Positions 53,171 to 63,448 of a DNA stretch of 64,000 nt are shown in pieces. The notes under the pieces were generated by a model, which saw only the letters and a program-made list of their open reading frames with translations, had not been told where the DNA came from and searched no databases. Each line of letters begins with the position of its first letter. Position 1 is the first letter of the stretch. The stretch spans positions 31,136,838 to 31,200,837 of the forward strand of contig CM055067.1 in NCBI GenBank assembly GCA_029204045.2. The letters run 5' to 3'. This DNA is from Tillandsia leiboldiana. Taxonomy: Eukaryota; Streptophyta; Magnoliopsida; Poales; Bromeliaceae. The position numbers and the translations under genes were made by a program.

Positions 53171-55628
53171 CCACACGAGCACAGTATCACTGTAACTAAT
53201 ATCATCAGTATCATAAAATAGCAGGACTGGGTCACGACTCTGATCAAAGTGGGAAAACCCATCCACTAAAGGAAAACTCGATCCCCTACCTCCAATCTGA
53301 TGCAATAATAATAATAATAAGCCGGTCAACCGCCCACAGTCTGCGGTTGCCGCAACACCCAAACATCGATCCCCGACTGTCCCAAACTCTGAACATCTGA
53401 CTACACAATCCCCTAAGACTAGACTACAGGAGAACGAATAAAAGCATGGTTTCTCCTAAGTCAATACCAACATGTTTGTGTAGCAGAAAAAGGTGGCCTA
53501 GCTAGATGACCATTCAAGCATGCAAAGTCCTTTATTTGATAAAATCGTTTTAAGTACTCTAACTTTTACAAAATTAAGAGCATAGAACCTCCAATGTACC
53601 TGTGGCATGATACGTGGTACATGATACAATCTAGATGCACAATCTACTAACAAGTAATCCTTTTAACAATATGAATTCTAACCACATGCCCAAACCTTCC
53701 CTTAAACCTACAACATGGTATGGTTTTAACATGAATTCCAAGTAGTTAAACTGCATATCTAAAGCATGGAAACATAACTTACCAACTTGTAGTTTTCTAA
53801 CAATGCAAATATTAACAAAGAAACCATGATCTCATACCAGCATGCTAGGTCCATCTCACAGTTCCACTAGCACATGATCAAGAGCATTCTAATAGGCCTA
53901 GTGACAAATCACAAGTAGGAGGTTTACAACATCACCTACCTCGAGCGCTAATCCCTGTCCAAAGGCGAAACCCACGCTCAGTCCACAACCAACCCTACAA
54001 CACTGCACAAAAGCCCCCAGAAGAATATACATATTTTAATCACACCTTGCCGCACAAAATCTGTCCCAAAATACACAGTCCAAAGTTCCTCTGTTTTCAC
54101 CTGCAAAAAATACCCGGAAAAATCCACGAAAAATACCGTCGCGATCCTCGCGATGAACCCGTCGAAACGAGTACCTGCACGTTCAATTCCGAGTTTTCTA
54201 CGTTGAGATAGAAATCCGACAAGGGGAACACCCCAGAACAAATTGTCCAGAAATTCTGTAACAAAGAACCACAGTAAACGGAGACTTTCACCTTCGTAAA
54301 ATATTCCAAAAATTCAGGGAAAAATCCATGAGACTCCTTACGAAGTGTAGATGAAAATTGCCTTTTGAATTGCCTCGATCCAACGTCTGAGCGAAAAGAT
54401 ACGGCTAGAACACCGCGGTGCTGTCCAAAAATCCGCGAAGATAAATGGGTCAAATGGGTGCTCAGAAAAGTCCAAGGTCAACACGGAAAACGAGGAACCT
54501 CAAAACACATAAGTTGAAGTCCTACCTGTCGTGAGTCCAACGGCGCAAGAATCGGCAAAATCCGAAGTCGGGGTGAGTCGGGGGAGCCCAAACACCGAGA
54601 AGGGGCGAAGCGGGTCGCCGGAGAACAAGCGTCGCGCCGCGTCGAAAAATCGCTAACCTCGGGATGCGTGCCCCTAAAAATCCCAGGGATGCTCAGTGAA
54701 ATGAGGAACAAGTAGAGGAAGAAACGCCCAAGAGAAATCCCTGTGAAAAACCGCTCAGAAAAAGAGCTAAGTGACCCAAAGCCCCCTATTTATAGGCCCA
54801 GCCCACAACACTAACGGGCCGGGTTTTCGGGCGCAAGATTCGGGCGCACTGCGCCCGAAAATCCGGTCGCACACTCCCTGTCCGACGCGCCCGAAAACCC
54901 CTGGTGATGCCACGTCACCCTACAACAGGGGACAGCGGTGCAAGGGGGCCCGCTGCGCGCCGCGTGTCCCCCCGCGGTCAGCGGGGGTATGTACGGCCGC
55001 CCATACACGAGGCGACACGTGGCGCACTCGAGTGCGGCCGACAGCCCGCCTGTCGCCACGGTGCGCGCGCCGTCCCGAGGCGCCCCTCCGCGCACTCCGT
55101 GGACCGCGCCCCCGTGAGCCAGCCAACCCCAGGCCGCCACGTGCCATGCGCCCGGTCCACCGCAGCCGCGTAAAGTCGCTGCGCCGCGCCGCGTGCGCCA
55201 ACCACTCCGCGCACGCCACGCGTCTCCCGCCCGTGGTGCATGCACCGCCGCGCGTCCCCGTGGACCGAGCTGCGTGAGCCGGCCAATGATGGGCCGCCAC
55301 GTGGCTCAGGCCGGTCCACGGTCACCCCCATGCACCGAAAATCTCCGAAAACTTCCGGAAGCCCGTTTTTGTTCATCCGGACTCCAAATTTAATAAGCAA
55401 ATAGCCATTTTCAAGCGTTTTTCCGCGCTGAATCCATATCCAACCTCTGATTGGCCCGAAACCTTTTCTAAAATTCGACATATGCAGCCGAAGCCCAAAT
55501 CAGCTAACAATGTCTCACAGGGTCCATCTGTGGCATCCCTTTGATGCACCATGTCCTGACACACCACACAAGGTGTTCTACATAGTGGATTCATCGGAAA
55601 GGTTGCATGGGAAATCCAGAACACTACA
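53171..55628 (-). mobile_element. 5' LTR of element T, 5' part
   Basis: Minus strand from TGTAGTGTTCTGG (55628) to the P insertion point. It includes G-box motifs near 55020, 55140 and 55300, TATA at 54794-54787 and a donor-like site AGGTAGGT at 53941-53934 (AGGTGGGT in the 3' LTR). Joined to 35210-36018 it gives an LTR of about 3.27 kb. The element inserted into the copia gag sequence that begins at 55629. Confidence 0.9.
54787..54794 (-). promoter_or_regulatory. TATA box in 5' LTR of element T
   Basis: TATAAATA on the minus strand, equivalent to 29217-29224. Confidence 0.7.
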
Positions 55629-56194
55629 GTTTTACTGTTTCAATGGCTGCAACCTTAGAGCGAAATCTTTCAGGAACAGTTCTCAAAATCTTTCTTACGA
55701 CTTTAGATTCTGGAATTTTTCTCTCCCAAGTTAGCACATGTATTAACGATATCTTGCAATCGTGTATAATAATTTATGAACGATTCATTTTCTGCCATAA
55801 AAATAGAGTCAAATTTTCTCGTAAGTATTTGCAGTTTTTGAATCTTCACTAAACTTGTTCCCTCATGTGTAACTTGTAGAGTATCCCAGATTTCTTACGC
55901 AGTCTCACATGCCGAGACACGAGAGAATTCAGTTTGTGACAAGACATTAAATAAGGCGTTAATTCGTTTGCCGTTGTAAGAAGAAGCATCAATTTCTTCC
56001 TTAGTCCATTTCGACCTAGGTTTGATGGTGACAACATCGACAATAATCTCAGTAGGATTTGTCCATCGAAACTCAATTGATTGCCAAACCCGTTCATCGA
56101 TGGAAATTAAAAACGCTCTCATGCGTACTTTCCAATATGCATAATTTGTTCCATCGAAGAACGGTGGTCTATTGTTGTTTTCACCTTCAACCAT
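55629..56194 (-). pseudogene. Ty1/copia gag remnant
   Basis: Starts MVEGENNNRPPFFDGTNYAY at 56194, the typical start of plant copia gag (DUF4219 then UBN2 family), with YWKVRMRAFLISIDERVWQS after it. A TAA at 55894-55892 interrupts CETA|EIWDTLQVTHEGT. The text continues to about 55740, shifts frame in an A-run near 55720 and is cut off at 55629 by element T. The pol part is absent. Capsid function only, no enzyme. Confidence 0.85.
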
Positions 56195-56213
56195 TGTTTA
56201 ATACCCTATTCCC

Positions 56214-56225
56214 GCTCTGATACCA
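56214..56225 (-). other. Primer-binding site of the copia element
   Basis: TGGTATCAGAGC on the minus strand, two bases from the LTR end, 20 nt before the gag ATG. Confidence 0.85.
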
Positions 56226-56522
56226 CTTGTGGGTTATGAATAATATGGATCTGAATAGGGTAAAAACCACCTAGGGGGGGGTGAATAGGTGAAAACAATA
56301 AACACACCAAATCGTTGCGTAAAAAATAACCCAATGCGGAAAATAAATAAAGTACGCAAGATTTACGTGGAAAACTCCGTCACAGGAGTAAAAAACCACG
56401 GGACCAATAACACGGCAAAATCCACTAAGATTAAACAGGTACAAGGTGATTTACCGTAACCCTACAACTCAACCTTTTCCATACGCTCCTAGTTGATCTT
56501 CTCCGCTCGCTCCGAACGCTCC

Positions 56523-56701
56523 TCGAATCCACGATTTGCGTTCCAACGTCGAATCCACGACGTTCAACGTCGAATCCACGACGTTCAACCGAATACACGG
56601 TCTTCACCAATGCGGCATGTCTCGATCACACGAACGCGCCTCGCTCCGAATCCACGAGAGCGGTAGCACCTTGAATCCACAAGGCCACGCGAATCCTCGC
56701 G
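56523..56701 (-). ncRNA. Array of seven TGGATT-loop hairpins (minus copy)
   Basis: Loops at 56526, 56552, 56573, 56592, 56649, 56674 and 56692 (plus-strand starts), read TGGATT on the LTR's sense strand except TGTATT and AGGATT. Stems include AACGTCG/CGACGTT twice, CCTTG/CAAGG and CGCG/CGCG. They lie in the LTR part transcribed into the leader. Confidence 0.55.
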
Positions 56702-57042
56702 CCGATTTTGGGAAATCGTTGTTTTTGTTTGGTGATGATAATCCGCCGAATACTTAGATCAAAGATAGATAAGAAAATACCATCTAAGTATTCTTCAATT
56801 TGATTCTACAAGAAATAGGAGTTTGAAAACCCTAGAATCAAATTGAACAATATAGATGAAGAAACATGAATTTAATCGTGTTTTCCTTTCTTCTCTATAT
56901 TTGTGGATTTCTTTTTGATCCTCTTTCGGATATGTGGATTATTTGGATTAACCCTAAAAGTTGAATGTAGGGTCTATTTATAGGTTAGAAACCTTTGGAA
57001 AGAGATAAGCATCAAAAACTGACTTAACATAATTTTTCCCGC

Positions 57043-57268
57043 ACGGCGGTCCGGACTGGATTTGGCTGATCCGGACTGTCGTCTTTTTTCAGCAATTTTC
57101 CTGAAAAAATAGTTCGGGGTTCGGACTGGAATTTCCTGATCCGGACTGTTCATGTGATTTCACCAAACACATAGTTCAGGGTCCGGACTGAAACAGGGGA
57201 GGTCCGGACTGGAATTCCGCATGAACTAAACTATGTTCGGGGTCCGGACTGGAATGGTCTGATCCGGA
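57043..57268 (-). promoter_or_regulatory. Paired TCCGGA repeats in copia U3
   Basis: (T)CCGGACTG-type motifs near 57050/57070, 57121/57140, 57182/57203 and 57243/57263: pairs about 20 bp apart, repeated every 60-70 bp. Such arrays in copia U3 regions usually act as enhancers; here that is inference. Confidence 0.5.
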
Positions 57269-57439
57269 TCCTGAACATCCAACTTGTCTAGTTTTTAATT
57301 TTTATGCAATGAAAACTTATCCAAGTGTTTCTAAACCTACAAATGTATTCGGATCACCAAAATTATTTAGTTAAACGTACCTGATCATTCTGAATCCATT
57401 CTTCTTGAGATTATACCTGATCATTCTTCCTGATCACCA

Positions 57440-58102
57440 AAATTATTTAGATTTATTCTATGTTTCTTCATCTATATTGATTAATTTGATTCTAGGATTT
57501 CATACTCAGATTTTGAGTAGAATCAAATTAACGAATACTTAGATGGTATTTCCGATCTATCTTTGATCTAAGTATTCGGTGGATTTTCACCACCAACAAA
57601 ACAACGATTTTCCCCGAAATCGGCGCGTGGATTCGCGTGGCCTTGTGGATTCAAGGTGCTACCGCTCTCGTGGATTCGGAGCAAGGTACGTTCGTGTGAT
57701 CGAGAGGTACTACTTGGTGGAGACCGTGGATTCGGTCAGACGTCGTGGATTCGACGTTGGACGCCGTGGATTCGATGTTGGACGCAAATCGTGGATTCGA
57801 GGCGCGTTGCAGAGCGAGTGGAGAAGATCAACTCAGAGCGTATGGAAAAAGGATGAGTCGTGTGTGAGTACGGTATATCACCTTTGTACGTGTTTAATCT
57901 TAGTTGATTTTACTGTGTGATCGGTCCCGTGGTTTTTTACTCATGGTTTTGGAGTTTTTCCACGTAAAATCTTGCGTGTTATTTTCATTTCCGCATTGGG
58001 TTTTATTACGCAAAGATTTTTTAGTGTTTATTGTTTACACCTATTCACCCCCCTCTAGGTGTTTTTTCCCCTATTTAGATCCATATTTATCATAACCCAA
58101 CA
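57440..58102 (+). mobile_element. Second copia LTR fragment (plus strand, inverted)
   Basis: Aligns with the reverse complement of 56228-56880 at roughly 85-90% by eye and ends CATAACCCAACA at 58102. It lacks the U3 start. No primer site or gag follows; a gypsy fragment begins instead, so it is a truncated or solo LTR. Confidence 0.8.
57624..57800 (+). ncRNA. Array of seven TGGATT-loop hairpins (plus copy)
   Basis: Loop starts 57628, 57646, 57671, 57727, 57746, 57767, 57792. Stems: CGCG/CGCG, CCTTG/CAAGG, GCTCTCG/CGGAGC (one bulge), GACCG/CGGTC, ACGTCG/CGACGT, ACGCCG/CGATGT (one mismatch, one G-U), TCG/CGA. The loop is constant while the stems differ and still pair. Confidence 0.55.
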
Positions 58103-58688
58103 AGGACACTTTCAGGCAGAGTGTCCCAGAGTAGGACTCATGGTTTTGCCGCTTGTGACGGCACCCCCACTACCCCTTTAGGATGTAGAGGTTCATCCGA
58201 CTTACCGGTAGGCTGATAGAGCCGTGACGCTGAGGCAGATAGAGCGATGGCCACCAGCATCTAGTGGATGAGATTGTGCAGCCGGTTAGAGGACGCCAGG
58301 ATTGTGGATCGCATCTTACCAGGGGTGGTTTTCTCATGGTCATTGGAGATAGAGCATGTTGATGCCGGCACCGCTTGTATGTGTGTTAGTAGAGAGGAGG
58401 TAGCTTCGCGTGGGCCAGAGGGGGGGACTGTTGGCTTGTGCACGTAAGGATCAGGTTTCAAATCACGTTTAGCACATGGATGAGTGTTGCCAGTCCTGCC
58501 AGTGCAGTTAGGACCCTATATTCGATCATTGAGTTGTTAGTCCTACATCAGCTCCGAGATGTTGATATGAGGTTGGATAGGGATTGGTTATCCCAGTGTT
58601 ATGCTATCTTGGATTATCGAGAGAGGACGATGACCCTCCGTGGACCTAGCCAGGAGGAGTATGCTTATAGAGGATACTAGAGCACGAC
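58103..58688 (+). pseudogene. Gypsy fragment (zinc-knuckle/protease region)
   Basis: Collinear with element D at 14600-15170. The open end at 58438-58680 reads LHQLRDVDMRLDRDWLSQCY and DYRERTMTLRGPSQEEYAYRG, matching the end of the protease segment of T (SQLRDFDIVLGMDWL ... TVTFSEPDQEVFVYRG). No active-site DTG. Cut on the left by the copia LTR and on the right by LTR H. Confidence 0.75.
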
Positions 58689-59981
58689 TGTAATGATGCG
58701 ACTTTTCCAGCGCCTTTCTAATCCCTTCTGGGACCCCTTTTTTTTATTGGAAGGAACCTGTGTTTGTTTTCTTCTTCGTTCGTTTCCCTTGTCTGGGGTA
58801 TCGTGTCTAGGGGCACTTGTTTTATTTTTAAATAATAGAGCACGAAAATTGTTGCTCCGCGATACGACCGGAGCGAAAATCCGACATACGGATCTCCAGG
58901 AATAGGGATTTAAAGCTCTGGGTGACTTCTGGGTGCATCGAAAGTCGTACATCGTGATGTGCACGACTTTCGAGGGAAGGTGGTCCTGATCCTTAATTTA
59001 GGGTTTCGAGGGTTCTTAGCCGCCGTTCTGAATCCGCTCGGTAACACTTTTTGTGAGGGGGGAAAGGAGATTTCGAAATTTCGAAGAGTTTTGAAAAGAA
59101 AAAGAACGCGAGGGAAAAGGGAAGAGACACGGTCGCGCAGATCATCGGGATCGGAGAAGAAAGGGAAGATCCGCGTCCTCCTTTTCGCGACCTAGGTGAG
59201 CAATCGTTTTCCTTCTCCTTTCTTTTCTCTCTTGGGTGGTCGTGGGTGTTGGGGGGTCCGGCTGCGCCGCCGACTGTGCCGCGGCCGCAGACGCGCTGCC
59301 GCGCGGGACCTTTGCCCGCGCGGAGCGGCGCGCCGCACTGCTGTCGCGCGGGGCCCTTGCCCGCGCGGAGCGGCGCGCCTCGCCGCTACCGCCGGGCCGC
59401 CACTACCGCCGCGCAGCCGCTGCCGTGCAGGGGCCTTTGCACGCGCGGAGCGGCGCACTGCGCGGCTGCCGCCGCGCGGTTACGCTGCCGAGCGGGGCCC
59501 TCGCCTGCGCGGAGCGCAGCGTCGCCGCTGCCGCGCGGGGCCCTTGCCCGCGTGCCTCGCGATTGCGTTGCCACGCGGGGCCTTTGTCCGCGCGGAGCGG
59601 TGTGCCGTCGTTGCCGCGCGGGGCCCTCGCCCGCCCGGAGCGGAGCGCCGCGTTGCTGCCGCCGCGCTCCCGCCACCGCGGGGGGCCCTTGCCAGCGCGG
59701 AGCGGAGTGACGCGCTGCTGCCGCCGCGCTGCCACCGCCGCGCGGGGCCCTTGCCCGCGCGGAGCGGAGCGACGCGCTACTGCCGCCGCGCGGGGCCCTT
59801 GCCGCACGGGGCGGCGCGCCGCGCTACTGCCTCAGCGCGGGGCCCTTCCCCGCGCGTAGCGGAACGACGTGCTACTGCCGCCGCGCGGGGCCCTTGCCCG
59901 CACGGTACGGCGCGCCGCGCTACTGCCGCCGCGCGGGGCCCTGAACCGCATGGAGAGTCGCGCTGCTGCCGCGACACTGCC
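58689..59981 (+). mobile_element. LTR H (truncated)
   Basis: Starts TGTAATGATGCGAC inside the gypsy fragment (target GCACGAC). It has a purine-rich leader and a donor-like CTAG|GTGAGC (59195), then a GC-rich array up to the junction with LTR G. The architecture matches the LTR of element P though the sequence differs. The end is missing. Confidence 0.65.
59250..59980 (+). repeat. GC-rich degenerate repeat in LTR H
   Basis: Repeats of GCCGCGCGGGGCCCTTGCC and CGCGCGGAGCGG(C/A)GCGCC blocks every ~55-65 bp. Long open frames on both strands (Ala/Arg/Pro-rich, up to ~300 codons) result from composition. Confidence 0.8.
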
Positions 59982-60807
59982 TGTCACGCCCCGGGTGTAA
60001 ACCTGAACCCGGGCTCGTCCACAGATCCGCCGTGCACACGGAATGTCCCGTGTACACGAAGCGCTGGTAACCTGCTCAGATATAAATGATATAATAAAGG
60101 AGCATAAAACAGAGCTAAACTGGAACTAATACATCTCAGATAAAGCTGGAAAGTAAAAGTACAAAAGTAAACTCTCAAATATACATGTGTCTCTCCTAGC
60201 TCACCAATCAAAATACAACCAGCTGGCCGAAGCCAGACCCAAAAGAAATGAAAAGTACAAGTATCTGAGTGTATAGGGGATACATCAAACAGCTAAACTA
60301 GCGACCAGGTAGTCCGCTATCTAATCCGCGATCCTCATACCTCGATCCGTCGAGGAGGGTCCCGCAACTCCCGCAGATGACTCGGGAAAAGAAAGGGGAA
60401 AACAGTGGGGGGGTGAGAACTACTATAAAAACAGTAGCCTCCCCCTAGTGGGTAGACCTCAAACTCAGACATGCCCACTAGGACTACCAGAGGCGAAAAT
60501 AAAACAAAGGTGGTAAGCTATAAATATAATTACTGATGAAGAAGCTACCACTATATGCCTCTAAAATGCCAAGCTAAAAGAATAGCTAAATATGTGCACC
60601 AGAATATAAATGCCTGCCTGACTCAACCCAATCTATACACCAGTAAACACTGGTACTGCCTGCAATGCCTGCCAAATCGGGTATGCCGGCCAATGCATAA
60701 CACCGATAGGGGATAGGAGTCTCAAGAACTCAAAGTCTGTATATCGCACACACTATGCCTGCCAAATCGGGTATGCCGGCCAATGCATAACACCGATAGG
60801 GGGTAGG
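59982..60807 (-). mobile_element. LTR G fragment (element T family)
   Basis: On the minus strand ends CCCGGGGCGTGACA at 59982 and follows T's LTR tail (35210-36018), including the minisatellite-seed module GGCATACCCGATTTGGCAGG twice near 60670-60800. Cut by LTR F. Confidence 0.8.
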
Positions 60808-61130
60808 TGTGGTGACCCCGATCCCCGTGTAGCTTCTCCCATGAACCGTGGTGTAGAACACCTAGTGTTGGTTTGTCTGGCCCATAGTGCATCAAAGGGA
60901 TGCCACAGATGGACCCTGTGTGATATCCACAGCTGGATTGGCCTTCGGCTGCATTTGCCGAATTTTTGAAATGGTTTTGGGCCAAACAGAGGTTGGATTT
61001 GGATTCAGCGCGGAAAAACGCTTGAAAACGGCTATTTGCTTGTTTGATTCTGAGTCCGGATGCCCAAAAACGGACTCCCGGAAGTTTTCGCTGAATTTCG
61101 GTGCATGGGAGGGGCCGTGGACCGCCGGCT

Positions 61131-61690
61131 GCCACGTGGCGGCTTGTTATTGGCCGGTCCGCAGCACTCGGTCCACAGAGGGGCGCGGCTGGGTGCACGG
61201 ACCCGGCGCATGGACACGTGGCGCCGCCTGATTGGCGGGCTCGTGATGCGCGGTCTACAGAGTGGCGCGGCGGTGCATGGACCAAGGCGGGTGGACACGT
61301 GGCAGTCCCCGGTTGGTCGGTGCACGCGGCGCGGTCCACGGAACCCGAAGCAGGGTGCGTGGACCGGGTGTAGGGGACACGTGTCGGCGTGCTACTCGCG
61401 GGCTCACGAGGCGCGGCGCACGGGGTCGAGGGCGGGCGCCTCGGGGCGCGTGCGTGGCAGGCGGTCAGGCTGCGCCTGCCCGCACGTGTGACCGCGACAC
61501 TGTGCAGGCCAGGTGGCGCCCCGCCGTTGGCGAGCGTCACCTACCCGTTTGACCGGGGAGGCGCCACGCGGCGGCACCACCCGCGCCCCGCACAGCTGTT
61601 TGCTGTGCGGGACACGTGTCGGTCACCGGGAGGGCCACGTGGCCACTCCCGGCGCGCCCCGCACAGCTGTTTGCTGTGCGGGTGACGTGG
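61131..61690 (+). promoter_or_regulatory. G-box/ABRE array in LTR F
   Basis: CACGTG cores near 61133, 61215, 61296, 61379, 61613 and 61636, several as GGACACGTGGC; a 30-bp CGCACAGCTGTTTGCTGTGCG inverted repeat occurs twice (61587, 61660). Confidence 0.5.
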
Positions 61691-61816
61691 CCGCTCCAGG
61701 AAGATCCGGGCGGCTACAGTAATCCCCTTTTGCTGTCGGATTCGGGCGCCCGAATCTTCGGGAGCGCCCGAATCCGGGGACTTGGTTGGTATTTCTTCAT
61801 TTGTTTTTCTGCGGCC

Positions 61817-61824
61817 TATTTAAA
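61817..61824 (+). promoter_or_regulatory. TATA box of LTR F (TATTTAAA)
   Basis: Follows the GC-rich U3 at the place of the TATA box in LTRs A-C. Confidence 0.6.
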
Positions 61825-63181
61825 GCCCGAGCCGCCTTCACTTGCATTTTTTTGGCACTTCCGAGCTTCAAACCGGCGGGAAGTCTTCAGCAAAGTTGAT
61901 CCCCACGCAGTGCTGCATCCATCTGTCGATTTCGGGGATTTTACGTAGCACGCTTATCGAGGTTTCCATTTTCTTGGCGCGTCGCGACGTTCCTTCGCCG
62001 GTGTTTCTCCCGTCGCGTTTCGGTGCGCGAGCTCCCCCGTCCTACTCCGACCATCTTTTCGAGCGATTTCCTCGCCGCTGGATCCGGGATGGACAGAGCT
62101 ACGATCTAGGTACGTTCAGCGTTCCCTAGTTTAGCGCTTTTCAAGTAGTTTTTCCATGCTTACTGGGGGTCTTTTGCTGTGAGTGTTTTCTTGAGGACAG
62201 CGGGTTGTTTCGCGGATATCTCCACAATCGGGCATCGGATTGAGACGAGCCTTTGCACTTTTTTCATCTACTCGATGCAGGGATTACCACAGTATTTTTC
62301 TTGGATTTTTCTGAGGTTTGCCCGAAGGTATTTGTTTTCCCCCTTATCTGTGCTAGAGTTTACAGTTATGTGGTTGTGAGATTTTGCGCACCTGTACTGT
62401 GGAATTTGTAACTTGGCCCACGGTGCTCGGAATTGGGCGTGCAGGTACCCGTTTCGAAGGTCTCGACGCGAGGATCGCTGTGGTATTTTTATCGGATTTT
62501 TCGGAGCCCTTTCTGCAGGCGAAATAATTGCACCTTCGGGACTGAATTTCAGACTGCGTGCCTTTGGTTAATTGTTGGAATAAAGTGTAACTTTGGACTG
62601 TATGTTGTACCAGGAAGAGTTGTTCAGGGATTTTGGGACTGAGGATTTATGGAGATTGCTTTTCCTGGTGTTTTCAGCCGTGGGATTTTAGACAGTTAGC
62701 ACCTTCAGGTGGGTGGCTTTGCTTTCAGGATCTATGGACTGTGTACTAATTCTATTGATATAGAATCATGCATGATAGTGATTGGACTTGGTAGCATGCT
62801 AGAAATTGAATGTTAATATTCTTTGTATTTATCTGATGATCGTATGATCTCTTCTGCTTCCTACCACCTATTAATTATTTATTATCTTGGAACCTGACCT
62901 AGCACCCCCGTCATATGTTGCATGTGTAACCAGACCAGTAGAAAACCCTCACTTGGGCTAGGGTCATTTATGTTTAGACATCCACACATTATGTTTCATT
63001 CCTGGACTTAGTGTTATCCTCGCCCGGGTAGTGGGCCGAGCGGTCGGGACTTCTTTTTAGTGTGGGATGCGTTTGCACTCGTGCTTAGGAGCAGAGTGGA
63101 GTCTGGTAGATGTAGTGGATCGCTTGTCTGTACCGGGAACCGTTTGGGGTAAACGGTGGTCCCGGGAGGTCTTGTTTTCCC

Positions 63182-63448
63182 TTGTTTGGGTTGTCGCCAC
63201 TGTGTTAGTGGCAGTAGTTTACTAGTGTTAGCAGGACCTAGAACCCAGAACCCTTTTCGACATACACATGATTTTAGTCTACCAATGTTTTTTTCCAAGC
63301 ATCGAAGGGCCGCTGGAGTCTGTTCTTGTTTGATTTGGACAAAGGCATCAGCCATTCGGGGTTTGGGTAAAACACTTGTTTTCTAACGGTTTTTCTAAAA
63401 AGACCTAAAAATCATTAAAAAATAGATTTCTTCTCAAAACAAGATTGC
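63182..63448. other. Unassigned 267-bp segment
   Basis: No similarity to any other part of the window. A minus-strand open stretch starts near 63355 (MADAFVQIKQEQTPAALRCL) and runs into the neighbouring LTR; I do not recognise it. A short inverted repeat GCCACT/AGTGGC lies at ~63193. It may be host DNA between two LTR remnants. Confidence 0.4.

Larger units (their letters stand above)
56228..57370 (-). mobile_element. Copia 5' LTR (minus strand)
   Basis: Ends ...CATAACCCACA at 56228 beside the primer site. U3 holds paired TCCGGACT repeats (57050-57268), and the leader holds seven TGGATT-loop hairpins (56523-56701). The true 5' end could not be found; sequence after ~57370 is a short direct-repeat junction leading into an inverted copy. 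Confidence 0.75.
60808..63181 (+). mobile_element. LTR F (T-related family, partial)
   Basis: Starts TGTGGTGACCCCGATCC. The first 250 bp resemble T's LTR (GCATCAAAGGGATGCCACAG block), the last part resembles LTR E (62880-63181 versus 25800-26095). It contains seven CACGTG/ACGTGGC motifs (61131-61687), TATTTAAA at 61817, a leader and donor-like AGGTGGGT at 62707. Stops abruptly at ~63181. Confidence 0.8.

Noticed and set aside
57579..57920. 113-codon frame in the copia leader
   Set aside because: It coincides with the repeated GTGGATTC hairpins and is not kept in the other LTR copy.
59196..60089. 297-codon Ala/Arg-rich frame
   Set aside because: Composition effect of the GC-rich repeat in LTR H; it crosses the junction into LTR G.
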